In this document: piece after piece, positions 45,150 through 55,040 of the stretch
Numbering within the stretch: position 1 is the first letter of the stretch
How the letters are laid out: the number at the start of each line of letters is the position of its first letter
Source of the DNA: Dichetophora obliterata
Taxonomy: Eukaryota > Arthropoda > Insecta > Diptera > Sciomyzidae
Assembly: GCA_963920525.1 (NCBI GenBank)
Contig: OY986440.1
Span: 17,440,210 to 17,504,209 of the forward strand
Length of the DNA stretch: 64,000 bases
Direction: 5' to 3'
The notes under the pieces: model-generated
What the model saw: only the letters and a program-made list of their open reading frames with translations
The model's database searches: none
What the model was told of the DNA's origin: nothing
Program-made: the position numbers and the translations under genes

Positions 45150-47580
45150 ATATCCTAAGACTTGAAATCAGCGACCCCTTAATACTGTTAGCACATACAC
45201 AAAGAGTATAAAGCAAAAAAACTCAATTTGAGGGTTCACCCTAGTGTAAAATTTTTTTTTTAAATTTTACCATCAGATAAGAAATCAGCAACCAGCGCAT
45301 ATAAAAAAGAGTATAAAGCCAAAAAACATATTTTAAAGGGTCGACCCTAGTGTCAAAAACCTTTTGATTTTTACATCAGGTTCGAAATCAGCAGCCCCTT
45401 CTATTACTAAATCATATACAAAGAGTATACAACAAAACAAAAAAAAAACACAATTTTAGGATCCACCCTAGTGTAAAAAATAATTTTTGAAATTCTAACA
45501 TCAGATTCGAAATCAGCGATCAGCGCATCAGGGTATAAAACAAAAACACACATATTTATGCTCAACCCTAGTGTAAAAAAGCTTTTTTAAATTCTAACAT
45601 CAGATTCGAAATCAGCGACCCCTTTATACTGCCAGCACACATACACAAAAAGTATAAAATAAAAAAAAACACATTTTTAGGGTCCACCCCAGTGTCAAAA
45701 ACCTTTTTGAAATTTGACATTAGATTCGAAATCAGCGACCAGCGCATCTACAAAAAGTATAAAGCCAGAAAACACATTTTAAAGTGTCCACCCTAGTGTA
45801 AATTATTATTTTTTAAATTCTAAAATCAGATTCGAAATCAGCGACCCCTTAATACTGCCAGCACACATACACAAAAAGTATAAAATTAAAAAAACACATT
45901 TTTAGGGTCACCCTAGTGTCAAAAAACCTTTTTGAAATTTGACATTAGATTGGAAATCAGCGACCAGCGCATCTACAAAAAGTATAAAGCCAGAAAACAC
46001 ATTTTAAAGGGTCCACCCTAGTGAAAAATATTATTTTTTAAATTCTAACATCAGATTCGAAATCAGCGACCCCTAATACTGCCAGCACACATACACAAAA
46101 AGTATAAAATTAAAAAAACACATTTTTAGGGTCCACCCTAGTGTCAAAAAACCTTTTTGAAATTTGACATTAGATTCGAAATTAGCGACCAGCGCATCTA
46201 CAAAAAGTATAAAGCCAAAAACACATTTTAAAGGGTTCACCCTACTGTAAAATATTATTTTTTAAATTCTAAAATCAGATTCGAAATCAGCGACCCCTTA
46301 ATACTGCCAGCACACATACACAAAAAGTATAAAATTAAAAAAACACATTTTTAGGGTCCACCCTAGTGTCAAAAAACCTTTTTGAAATTTGACATTAGAT
46401 TCGAAATCAGCGACCAGCGCATCTACAAAGAGTATAAAGCCAAAAAATTTGCTAAAAAAAACCAGGAACGAAGTTCCTTATGCGTTTTCTTCAGTCCCGA
46501 TTGTTATTCGAAATAACATCTGTATGTTTTTGTTTTATTTCTTATTTTATATTTTGTATAGTTTTTTTGAAGGCAAGTAATGTACGTGAACAATCAAATC
46601 AAACAGTTAAATTTAATATTTTAGGAAAAAAAGGTTTATTTATTAAAAATTAAAATGTAAAATTCTTATGAGAGATGAAAATAGGCAATTATCGTTGCCA
46701 GCGATGTCTGTTTCATGACGCAATTGAGCGTTGATCATTGAACATTCATCGTGTTCCTCGTATGGAGCTAAAATAGATAGAAAAACTGGATTAAAAACTG
46801 GAAAAGTGTGTAAAAAACCACATTTTTAAGGTCAAACCTAGTGTCAAGAAAACTTTTTGAAATTCTTACATCAGATTTAGAGTGTAAAACAAGAACACAC
46901 TTTTAGAGTCCACCCTAGTGTCAATTAAATTCTAACATTAGATTCGAAATCAGCGACCCCTTAATACTGCCACCCTAGTCCTAATAGGGTCCACCCTAGT
47001 GTCAAAAACATTTTTAAATTCTAACATTAGATTCGAAATCAGCAACCAGCGCATCTAAAAAAATATATAAAGCCAAAAAACACATTTTTAAGGGTCTACG
47101 CTAGTGTCAAAAACTTTTTTGAAATTCTTACATCAGGTTCGAAATCAGCGATTCGTTACTACTGTCATTACATGCACAAAGAGTATCATAAAGCAAAAAC
47201 CACATTTTCAGGGTTCACCCTAGTGTCAAAAACTTTTTGAAATTTTAAAATCAGGTTTGAAATCAGCGTCCCCTTAATACTGCCAGTACATACACAGAGA
47301 GTATAAAGCCAAAAAACACATTTTAGGGTCCACCCTAGTGTAACATATTTTTTCATTCTAAAATAGGATTCGAAATCAGTGCATCTCCAAAGAGTATAGA
47401 AGAACACATTTTTAGGGTCCACCCTAGTGAGAAAAAAGATTTTTTGTAATTCTAACATGAGATTTGAAATCAGCGACTCCTTACTACTACCAGCACATAC
47501 ACAAAAAGTACAAAATAAAAAACAACATTTTTAGGGTCCACCCTAGTGTCAAAAAACTTTTTGAAATTCCAACGACAGAT
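45150..47580. repeat. Dimeric satellite, ~224-bp higher-order unit
   Basis: Two related half-units alternate. One contains GAAATCAGCGACCCCTTAAT and CTGCCAGCACACATACAC; the other GAAATCAGCGACCAGCGCAT and CTACAAA. Both then contain AGTATAAA, AAACACATTTT and GGGTCCACCCTAGTGT. CGACCCCTT recurs near 45616, 45842, 46067 and 46290, giving a period of about 224 bp. The flanks are more diverged and less regular. The array is interrupted at about 46445-46800 by unrelated sequence. No protein is encoded. Confidence 0.92.
46643..46767 (-). other. Candidate terminal exon inside the satellite interruption
   Basis: On the minus strand the tract TTTTTCTATCTATTTTAG is followed by an open frame reading PYEEHDECSMINAQLRHETD, then IAGNDNCLFSSLIRILHFNF and TAA, with AATAAA directly after the stop. 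This has the form of a last coding exon with polyadenylation signal. I do not recognise the peptide. It may equally be a fragment of a mobile element or chance. Confidence 0.25.
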
Positions 47581-47670
47581 AACACTGAAGCACACACATT
47601 TGCTGTAGTAAACACATAAAAATATAACAAATACATTTTTACGAAATTTTTACGTGTCAGAAACAGAGAT

Positions 47671-47704
47671 ACAGAGAGAGAGAGAGCGAGAGAGAGAGAG
47701 AGAG
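47671..47704. repeat. (AG)n microsatellite with one interruption
   Basis: About sixteen AG dinucleotides with a single C. Confidence 0.9.
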
Positions 47705-48386
47705 TTACATACTCGTCTAGTCTTTTGTTAGTCTGCTCGAATCTAAATACTTGCACGCACACACACAGCGCACTCGCCTGCTAGTTTGTAGTATGGTCGA
47801 TACTCGCACGCATGCACACACAGCAATCTCACTGTTACGTGACGATTTCTACCAAATCACTTCACCCGCAAGACAGCCGCGTAATGGAACTTCTTTCCAA
47901 AAATAGAAAAAATTAAAAATGCACTTTTTCGCAACTTATTTCAAATAATGTTTTTATGAAAATAGATAATAAAATATCGTAAAACAAACAAAATCACAAG
48001 TAAAATATTCATTCCACTAATTTGATAACGTTTTTTCATTATTTTGTTACATATTGTTACATAATTATGAAGCTCTATAGATTAATTTATGAATTCCACT
48101 ATGAAGCTCTGATGTCGTATCACCTGACAAATTTTTGTTACCCGTACAAAATTAAGTTCAACCATTTAATGAGTTCAACCATAAATAAAAAAAGCACTTT
48201 GACCGAGCTTCTATTGATCAATTGTGTTCTGCGTGTTATTAAATGTTTGAACACAAATTATTCAGAACTGGACCTACTGGAGTTTAATGCCGACTCCGAA
48301 CGGCTTGGCTTATGTTCTCAAGAAGCTTTACATGGCATATTTTACTCTCTGAGGTTTGCCTGAGGAAAAATATTTTCTATCTGAGC
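47705..48386. other. No gene recognised
   Basis: It contains two copies of a CGCACGCA(C/T)-rich phrase (47752-47823). A 113-codon frame (48022-48363, plus) has no recognisable motif and unremarkable composition. Confidence 0.4.
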
Positions 48387-48466
48387 TGGAAATTGAGCCC
48401 GGGCTACCGCGATTCCTTAGCTTAGGGGCCACGCACTCTACCCACTAGGCTACAGCAGCCACTCTT
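48387..48466 (-). repeat. tRNA-derived block (SINE head or tRNA pseudogene)
   Basis: On the minus strand, TGTAGCCTAGTGGGTAGAGT resembles an A box with D arm, and GCCCGGGCTCAATTTCC a damaged B box. The GTAG..TAGAGTGCG core is shared with the blocks at 9352 and 27111. Confidence 0.6.
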
Positions 48467-48794
48467 GCTTTTACTAGTACAAAATTGAACGCTTTGACTA
48501 AGCTAAGCTCTGAGTCGTTTCTGTCTGTGTTCCTTACAACTCAAAGCGGAAGAGCATTCATATAAAAGGATGCGTTCAGAAATATTTTTGCCAAGCAATG
48601 AAATTTTTCAACTGCTACATAAAGCATTTAACAAATTCGCCATTGCATATGGAAAGCAAATCAAACATGTGAAGATGTTAAATTAAATACAGAAATGCCA
48701 TCTTTTACTCAGTTCTGTTTTATGTCTCATCTATCCAAAAACTTAAAACTAAACAAAATCACGAATTTTAAATGAAATTTTTTATAAATTTTTG

Positions 48795-48845
48795 ACTGCA
48801 AGCCAACTCGAATCTGCGACCTCTCGATCATTTGACGGATGTCCT
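48795..48845 (-). repeat. Possible tRNA-derived half (T-arm-like)
   Basis: GAGAGGTCGCAGATTCGAGT on the minus strand resembles a variable loop, T stem and B box. The 5' half is not tRNA-like. Confidence 0.3.
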
Positions 48846-48849
48846 TTTT

Positions 48850-49560
48850 TCAAAGCATGCGTAAGTTGTTTATTCATTGTTATGTACACAATAACATACA
48901 AATTTTCTAACGTGCTTATGTTTAATTTCAAGTGCAAGCACAAACTAATGCTAAACAATAAATCAACAACTGGTACTAATTTGCTTACGTGGCATAGAGA
49001 ATTGAATACTCTCGCCTATTTATTGAGAGGTCGCAAATTAAATTCGGCTTACGGTCGATTAATATTACTTAAAAAGGAGAAAAATATTTGTCGTTTTTAT
49101 ATGTCAATTTTTGTGATTTCCAAAGACGCAAATCAACCAAACGAGCTGTAGGGAAGGTTTCCTTCAAAGATTTCAATTTTCGTTCTAAAAATTTACAGAA
49201 ATTTTTCAATAAATTTTGCAAAATATTTTTGCGTTTAATATTCCTTTTAGCAGAATATGAACAACATCATTTTGGGTATATTTTCTATTGTTTTAACTTC
49301 TGCACGTAATTGACAGACAATTTGTTAACATAATTTTTTAAAAGTATTATATACGATTTTATATCCCATTTTCGCAGCTGCTGATTTAGTCACTGCTATC
49401 TTCTGGCACTCCGAAAGATCAGATGCAAAAAATACTGAAAGGCTTCTTTAAAACTATAAGCAGAAAAACCTAAAAAAAAATTAATTTAAATTAAAGAATT
49501 AATATTGAACATTGTCTAAGCTAAGAATTCTATTTCTAGTTAAAGAAGCCACTAAACATT
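48850..49560. other. AT-rich DNA, no gene
   Basis: The open frame 48792-49151 (119 codons) shows no motif. Nothing else is supported before the LTR. Confidence 0.4.
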
Positions 49561-49950
49561 TTTAGTAATTTAAGACGGTGCGTTAATATTTTAATTATTT
49601 TATTTTATTATTCAATTAACAATCTTAAATACTATTAAGAACTTTAAAAATATAAATTAAAAGTTACTTCAAATGAAAAAGAATATGCAAACGAATGTGC
49701 CAGCAGTGGTACCATGACTGAAAAATCAAGTTCTGTCGTTTGCAAATTATATAGAAAAAATAATATGTTTCTGCACAAAGCTAGCGGGTTAGCTAGCAAC
49801 AAGAAATGTGTATACATAATTATTTACATTCATATGTACTATGTAAATAGATACCGTCGATGAGATGAGCTGACAGATCGGCTGATTTTGCGGGAAGTGT
49901 TGCTTATATGTTGTTGTTATTTTTGTGCAGCTATATTATGCATTGCTACA
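49561..49950 (-). repeat. 3' LTR of the CsRn1-like element (~390 bp)
   Basis: It starts TGTAGCAATGC on the minus strand, right after AGAGGGGGAGTAG, the likely polypurine tract. The last 70 bp (49630-49561) are identical to 54065-53996. It ends TTACTAAA without an obvious CA, and the pol stop codon lies just inside it. Confidence 0.85.
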
Positions 49951-52900
49951 CTACTCCCCCTCTAGTCTGAAGGTCGTGGGTTCGCAGCTTAACTAATCTG
50001 CCGGCGCGAGTTTTGTATGGCTGAGCTTGGAACGATGGAGGCAAAATTCTTGGGGTATCTGTACTTTCTTCAGCTGCGATAAAAGCTGCCTTGAGACGAT
50101 CTACGGATACTTTCTGCACAGTTCCATTAACGTTGACCTTAAAATATTTCTGGTTTCTTTGTATTACTTTATATGGACCATTGTATGGCGGCTGCAATGG
50201 TTTACGTACTGTGTCTACTCGCACAAACACATGGGCACAAGTTGACAATGCTGGTTGAACGAAGAATGTTTTCGAGGAACTGTGGTGGACATTATCTCCG
50301 AGCTGGAACTTTTTAAAAGATCTGGACAACTGTCGTACAAAATCACTATCGTTGATGTTTTCCTGTCTGGATGAAAAATATTGTCCAGGTATTTTAAGTG
50401 TCTTACCATACAACATCTCAGCTGGCGTCGCACTAATATTTTCCTTGCAAGCAACTCGTAGACCTAGCAAAATTAGTGGAAGCTCTTCTGACCAATTGGT
50501 TGACATCTTTGCTTTGAAAGCAGCTTTGAGGCAACGATGCCAACGCTCCACCATCCCGTTTGCTTGTGGGTGGTAAGCGGTTGTTCGTAAGTGTTGCACA
50601 CCGAGCATTTTGTTGAGCTGATCGAACAAACTGGACTCGAATTGTCGTCCTCTATCTGAAGTGATGCGGCATGGTACACCATAGCGTGATATCCAACCAG
50701 ATAATAAGGCCTTTGCTACGCTTTCTGCAGTGATTTCGCTGATAGGAATCGCTTCCGGCCACCGCGTCGCTCTGTCGATGATGGTGAGCAGATACGTAAA
50801 ACCATTTGATGGCGATAATGGACCCACTAAGTCGATGTGCAAATGATCTAATCGTTCTGTTGGTTCTTCGTATGGTTGCAATGGCGCCCTGTTGTGCCGT
50901 TGGATTTTAGCCTTTTGACATGCGATGCAGTGTTTAACAAACTGGCTGCAATCCTTTCGCATCTTTGGCCAAACGAATCGTTGTTGAATTAGCTTTGTAG
51001 TTACTCGACAACCCAAGTGTGCAAGACCATGAATTTTTGCTAAAACGATATTTCGAAAATTTTGAGTAACGAATGGTCTTATAAACGTACCTGAAACGTC
51101 GCATATTAAGTTAGTTGATGACTCTGCGTTTTTTATCGTTTTGAGGACCAGTGATGTTTTATTTTCATTCAGCAACGCTTGCAACTCAGTATCAACTTTT
51201 TGATCTGCTTCTAACCGGCTGAAATCGATGTTTGTGTCAGTAGTTACGACTTCTATGCGTGACAACAAATCCGGTACAATGTTTTCTTTGCCCGAAACAT
51301 GGCGAATGTCAGTCGAGAATTGACTTATAAAATCAAGATGACGAGCTTGTCTGGGTGACGCCTTATCTTATTTTTGGCGAAACGCAAATACCAGCGGTTT
51401 GTGGTCCGTATAGATAGCAAATTCGCGTCCTTCCAGTAGGTGGCGAAAATAACGAATCGTTTCGTAAATCGCTAATAGCTCGCGATCGTAAGTTGAATAG
51501 TTTTTCTGCGAGCTTGACAGTTTTTTTGAATAGAATGCTAGTGGTTTTGTCTCGGTATTTTCAGTTTGCTGCAAAACGGCGCCGATGGCAAAATCTGATG
51601 CATCAACCGCTATTGAAACAACTGCATCTTTTGCTGGGTGAGCCAACATTGTTGGGTTACACAGTGCTGTCTTGTATTGCTCAAAAGCGTCTTCCGCGTC
51701 TGGGGTCCAGATGATTTTGCGCTTGTCGTTTTTAACATTGCCTAGAATTAAAGCTTGTAAACGATCCTGGATGGCTATGGCATTTGGGATAAATCGCCTA
51801 TAAAAATTAATCATTGCCAGGAATCTTCGTAGTTCTTTGGCAAACTTGGGCTTTTCATACGCACGTATTGCATTAACCTTACTTGGCAAGGGTTTAATTC
51901 CTTCCGGCAGGACTAAATGGCCAAGAAACTGGACTTCTGGTTTTCCAAAAACACACTTTGGCAGATTAATGACTAAACCATTTTCCTGAAGCCGCGTAAA
52001 AATAATTTGCAAGTGATTTTCGTGTTGGGCTACCGTCTCGGAGGCTACTAGGATGTCATCGATATATGCTACTGCAAAATCTAGACCTCTAAGCACTTCG
52101 TCGATCAGCCTCTGAAACGTCTGAGCTGCGTTTCGTAGTCCATACGGCATGTATAGAAATTCATATAGACCAAAGGGTGTTATAATAGCCGTTTTTGGAA
52201 TATCAGATGGCAGTACTGGTACCTGGTGGTAAGCTTTTTTTAGGTCGATTGTGCTAAACAGTTTTTGACCGTAAACGATGTGCGCGAAATCTTGAATGTG
52301 GGGGACTGGGTACTTGTCCGGTACAGTTGCTGAGTTAAGGCGCCTGTAGTCGCCGCAAGGCCGCCAAGTAGAGTCTTTTTTCGGAACCATATGTAGAGGT
52401 GAGGCCCAGTTACTTTTCGATGGTCTGCAAATACCTAATGTCATAAGTTCTTGAAACTCTACTTTTGCGATCGACATTTTATTAGGTGGAAGGCGTCGAG
52501 GTTTTGCAGTGACTGGTGGCCCATTTGTGATGATGCAGTGCGTAATATCCGTTTTGACTTTTCGGTTCTTTACAGGTTGATTTTCGAATAAATCTTTGAA
52601 TTCTCTTAAAAGATGAGAAAATTGATTATTTTGGTCTATGATTGCTACCTGCGGTGCATCGAAAAAATGCATGGTTCCGATCTGGGATACTGCAGTTGAA
52701 TTATCGATGAGCTTCCGACTATGCAAGTCAACTGACAAATTGTAAAAATTTAAAAAATCTGCACCAATAATAGAAACTTGAACGTCTGCTATAGTGAAGT
52801 GCCACGGAAAATTACGTCGCAGACCAAGCGATGGAACAAGTCGTTCTTGTCCGTAAGCCTTGATCTGTGATCCATTGGCTGCGAAAAGTTTAAGGTGCGT

Positions 52901-53098
52901 CGATTCGTGTCTAAATGTGCAGAATGAGCGCTTTGTTGGTGGAATGATGGTTACATCCGCGCCAGTATCTATAAGAAAATTTCGGCCTGTTGCTTTATCG
53001 TAAATAAAAAGACGAGCAGAAGACGCGCCAAGCTCAGTCGCCTTAGTTTGAGCTCGGCTTTTTAGTTTTCCGACTGAAACGAGTACGGTGGTTTGCAT
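49946..53098 (-). pseudogene. pol: Pol of CsRn1-like element (PR-RT-RH-INT), one nonsense codon
   Basis: It encodes the enzymes that process Gag, copy RNA to DNA and integrate it. Seen in order: aspartic protease LIDTGADVTIIPP (~52990-52950), RT with YIDDILVAS (~52075), RNase H with VDASDFAIGAVLQQ (~51605) and YTDHKPLVFAFRQK (~51410). An in-frame TAA at 51370-51368 is followed in the same frame by [13 protein letters not shown]. Integrase has a zinc module (HGLAHLG ... CIACQ), [18 protein letters not shown] and NGMVERWHR as D, D and E, then the C-terminal GPY/F module YNGPYKVI. The pol frame is -1 relative to gag and opens after a TAA in the gag zinc-finger region; they overlap for 37 nt between the first Met-type codon and the gag stop. 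Apart from the single stop it is open for about 1050 codons. Confidence 0.92.
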
Positions 53099-53949
53099 TT
53101 CGTTGCTTGAGGTCCAAATTTTTTATGGTACCAGCATTTATCGCTGCGATTGACACTACGATGCGATGAGTCCCTTTTTCGATTAATTGATCGTGACTTC
53201 GAATGATCACGGCCACGGTGACTTGATCGTTCTAACTGTTGAAAACGCCTACAGATATCATCCATCCGTGCAGTAATTTTTTCGAGCACTGATTCATTTG
53301 TTGCACATGAGTTAGACGAAAATGATGACGTCGCAGCTGCTACAGGCACCAAATTTGTTGTTTCTACTATACCATCTGCCATTTTTGCGAGTTTATCGAG
53401 AGATTCATCACTCCAAGGTGACAAAATTTGTTGTAACGTCATTGGTAAACAACCTAGCCATAGTGTTGTAAGAAATTTGTTGTCGACTGTGTCTCCGGCA
53501 AGGTTTTGCATTTCTTCCAGCAGTCTTGATGGCTTCTTGTCACCCAGCTCCATCTGCGAAAGCAACTTTTTAATTCTTCCTTGGTCGCTAGGTGTAAATT
53601 CTTGGATGAGCTTTGTTTTAATGGCCATATACGTTCCAGATGCTGGTGGACTGCGCAGAAACGTTCTTACCTTCTCCGCGACTGTTTGATTTAGCTGAGA
53701 AACAACAGAGTGGTACATTGAAGTGTCTGAAGTAATGCGGTTGACAGCAAATTGTGACTCGAGCAGGAAAAACCACAGTTCTGGGTCGGACGTAAAAAAA
53801 TCTTGTGTTTTAATTCGTGAAGCGTGAAAAACGTGAGCTGGTTCATTTGCTGTCTGCACTGCAGTTTATGCCTGCGGACTCAGTAGCGGGACGTTGTTGT
53901 TGTCTCCAGAGCCTTCTTGTTCATCACTAGTTTTAACACCGTTTACCAT
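53062..53949 (-). pseudogene. gag: Gag of CsRn1-like element, nonsense codon at position 28
   Basis: Structural polyprotein that packages the element RNA. The likely start is ATG 53949 (MVNGVKTSDEQEG). An in-frame TAA at 53868-53866 ends it after 27 codons. The frame then stays open to 53062 with FFTSDPELWFFLLESQFAVN, a RIKKLLSQMELGDKKPSRLL segment typical of this group, a coiled helical C-terminal half rich in Arg/Ser (KSRSINRKRDS), and a zinc motif CWYHKKFGPQATKCKPPY. In the group as I know it the motif is C-x2-H...C-x3-C; here the last Cys is Tyr (TAC). GGAAAAC at 53071-53065, just before the gag TAA, is a possible but non-canonical -1 slip site. Confidence 0.85.
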
Positions 53950-53982
53950 TGTTTTTTAAGAGAAAAACAAACTCGATATATT

Positions 53983-53994
53983 TCGGGGTCACCA
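53983..53994 (-). promoter_or_regulatory. Primer binding site, tRNA-Trp
   Basis: TGGTGACCCCGA on the minus strand is complementary to the 3' end of insect tRNA-Trp (ending in TCGGGGTCA plus CCA). It lies one to two bases after the LTR end, as expected for the minus-strand DNA primer. Confidence 0.85.
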
Positions 53995-53995
53995 G

Positions 53996-54065
53996 TTTAG
54001 TAATTTAAGACGGTGCGTTAATATTTTAATTATTTTATTTTATTATTCAATTAACAATCTTAAAT
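53996..54065 (-). repeat. Remnant of the 5' LTR (70 bp)
   Basis: Identical to 49561-49630, the terminal 70 bp of the 3' LTR. The upstream ~320 bp are absent, and unrelated sequence begins at 54066. Confidence 0.9.
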
Positions 54066-54872
54066 TGTCATGTTTCCTCCGACCTACCTTGGTTGCGGTC
54101 TATGCGTCATGTGGCAAGGTAGCCCTTGATACGCATCGCTGTCGTCCCTCTGGCAGCACTGGTACGCTGGCGTATTGCGCGGCTAAGGCTCGCCGGATGG
54201 GGTGGTGTTCTTGCCAGTCCGGTCCGACAGCAGGAAACTACACAAGAATAAAATCGTACCAGTTTATTTAAAAATTACCGCCTGGTACTAAAAAAACCCG
54301 AAAAAAACCGTACAAAACTATCTAAATCTCGAAGGCAGATAAAAAACCCGATTATATTGCTCGACCGTGCTGAAAATTAAGCAGGAAGTGCTGAAAACCC
54401 GAAAGGAAACTGAGCCGGTCGCTCGCTGTTGCCACGCTGGCACGTCTCGTGGGCGATCGATTTAAAAGGTGGAATTTAATCGACCTTGGCATACCCTCCC
54501 CTCCTGGCCACAAAAGACCAGCCATGGTGACCCTGCGCCAAGGTCTAGGTCACCCCAAAACTTCTTTACTTACGCCGCCCTGTCTCGTCTACGCCACCTG
54601 TTCCTTTAAACCACTAATAACTCATATTGCTTTTATGTTTCAGTTCACAAATTCATTCTAGGTTTATTATTATTATTAAGCTTGATACTAAGACATAATT
54701 AAAAAAAAATAAGGATTTTAACGCAACTTAACCTAAATTTATTTAGCATACACATATGCATATATCCATATAATTATTTTTATAATATGGTCTTATCGTT
54801 ATTTGAATGTATTGTTACGTAAATTGCCAAGATAGTTTTTCTTTTTGTGTTAGATTCATAATTTATTATTAT

Positions 54873-54908
<36 letters not shown>

Positions 54909-55040
54909 TGCACTATACTTCAATAATTATAAGATTCTATACAACTAGCTCGTTTAATGTTTAGTAGTAGAAAAAAAGTAAAAAGATATGGTATATTGAA
55001 GTTGACAACATGGTTTTTAATTATTTCGTTTTGGTTCTTA
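54066..55040. other. GC-richer segment, proposed 3' end of the second gypsy element
   Basis: Read on the minus strand this sequence ends ...GAAACATGACA exactly at the cut in the CsRn1-like LTR, fitting a retroviral-type CA end. No ORF with known motifs is present. The part after 54660 is AT-rich and holds a run of 29 T at 54875-54903. Assignment to the element is inferred from position. Confidence 0.4.

Larger units (their letters stand above)
49561..54065 (-). mobile_element. CsRn1-like Ty3/gypsy retrotransposon
   Basis: On the minus strand the order is: truncated 5' LTR (54065-53996), tRNA-Trp primer site (53994-53983), gag, protease, reverse transcriptase, RNase H, integrase with GPY/F module, polypurine tract and a full 3' LTR (49950-49561). 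The Trp primer site and the CHCC-type gag zinc motif are hallmarks of the CsRn1 group. Gag and pol overlap in different frames. Two premature stops (gag codon 28 and the end of RNase H) make this copy defective. The 5' LTR is cut at 54065, where the second gypsy element appears to begin. Confidence 0.9.

Noticed and set aside
45150..47580. Possible CRISPR array or repeated-protein gene
   Set aside because: Units are contiguous without unique spacers and contain stops in every frame.
47487..47762. 91-codon minus-strand ORF with a Leu/Ser-rich stretch as a signal or membrane peptide
   Set aside because: The Leu-Ser run is the translation of the AG microsatellite, and the rest is satellite sequence.
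48022..48363. 113-codon ORF as a host gene
   Set aside because: No start context, splice signals or recognisable domain; length is compatible with chance in this composition.
53065..53071. GGAAAAC as a proven -1 frameshift site of the CsRn1-like element
   Set aside because: It does not fit the X-XXY-YYZ rule fully, and the other A-rich run (AAAAAATTT) is out of register. Left as a possibility only.
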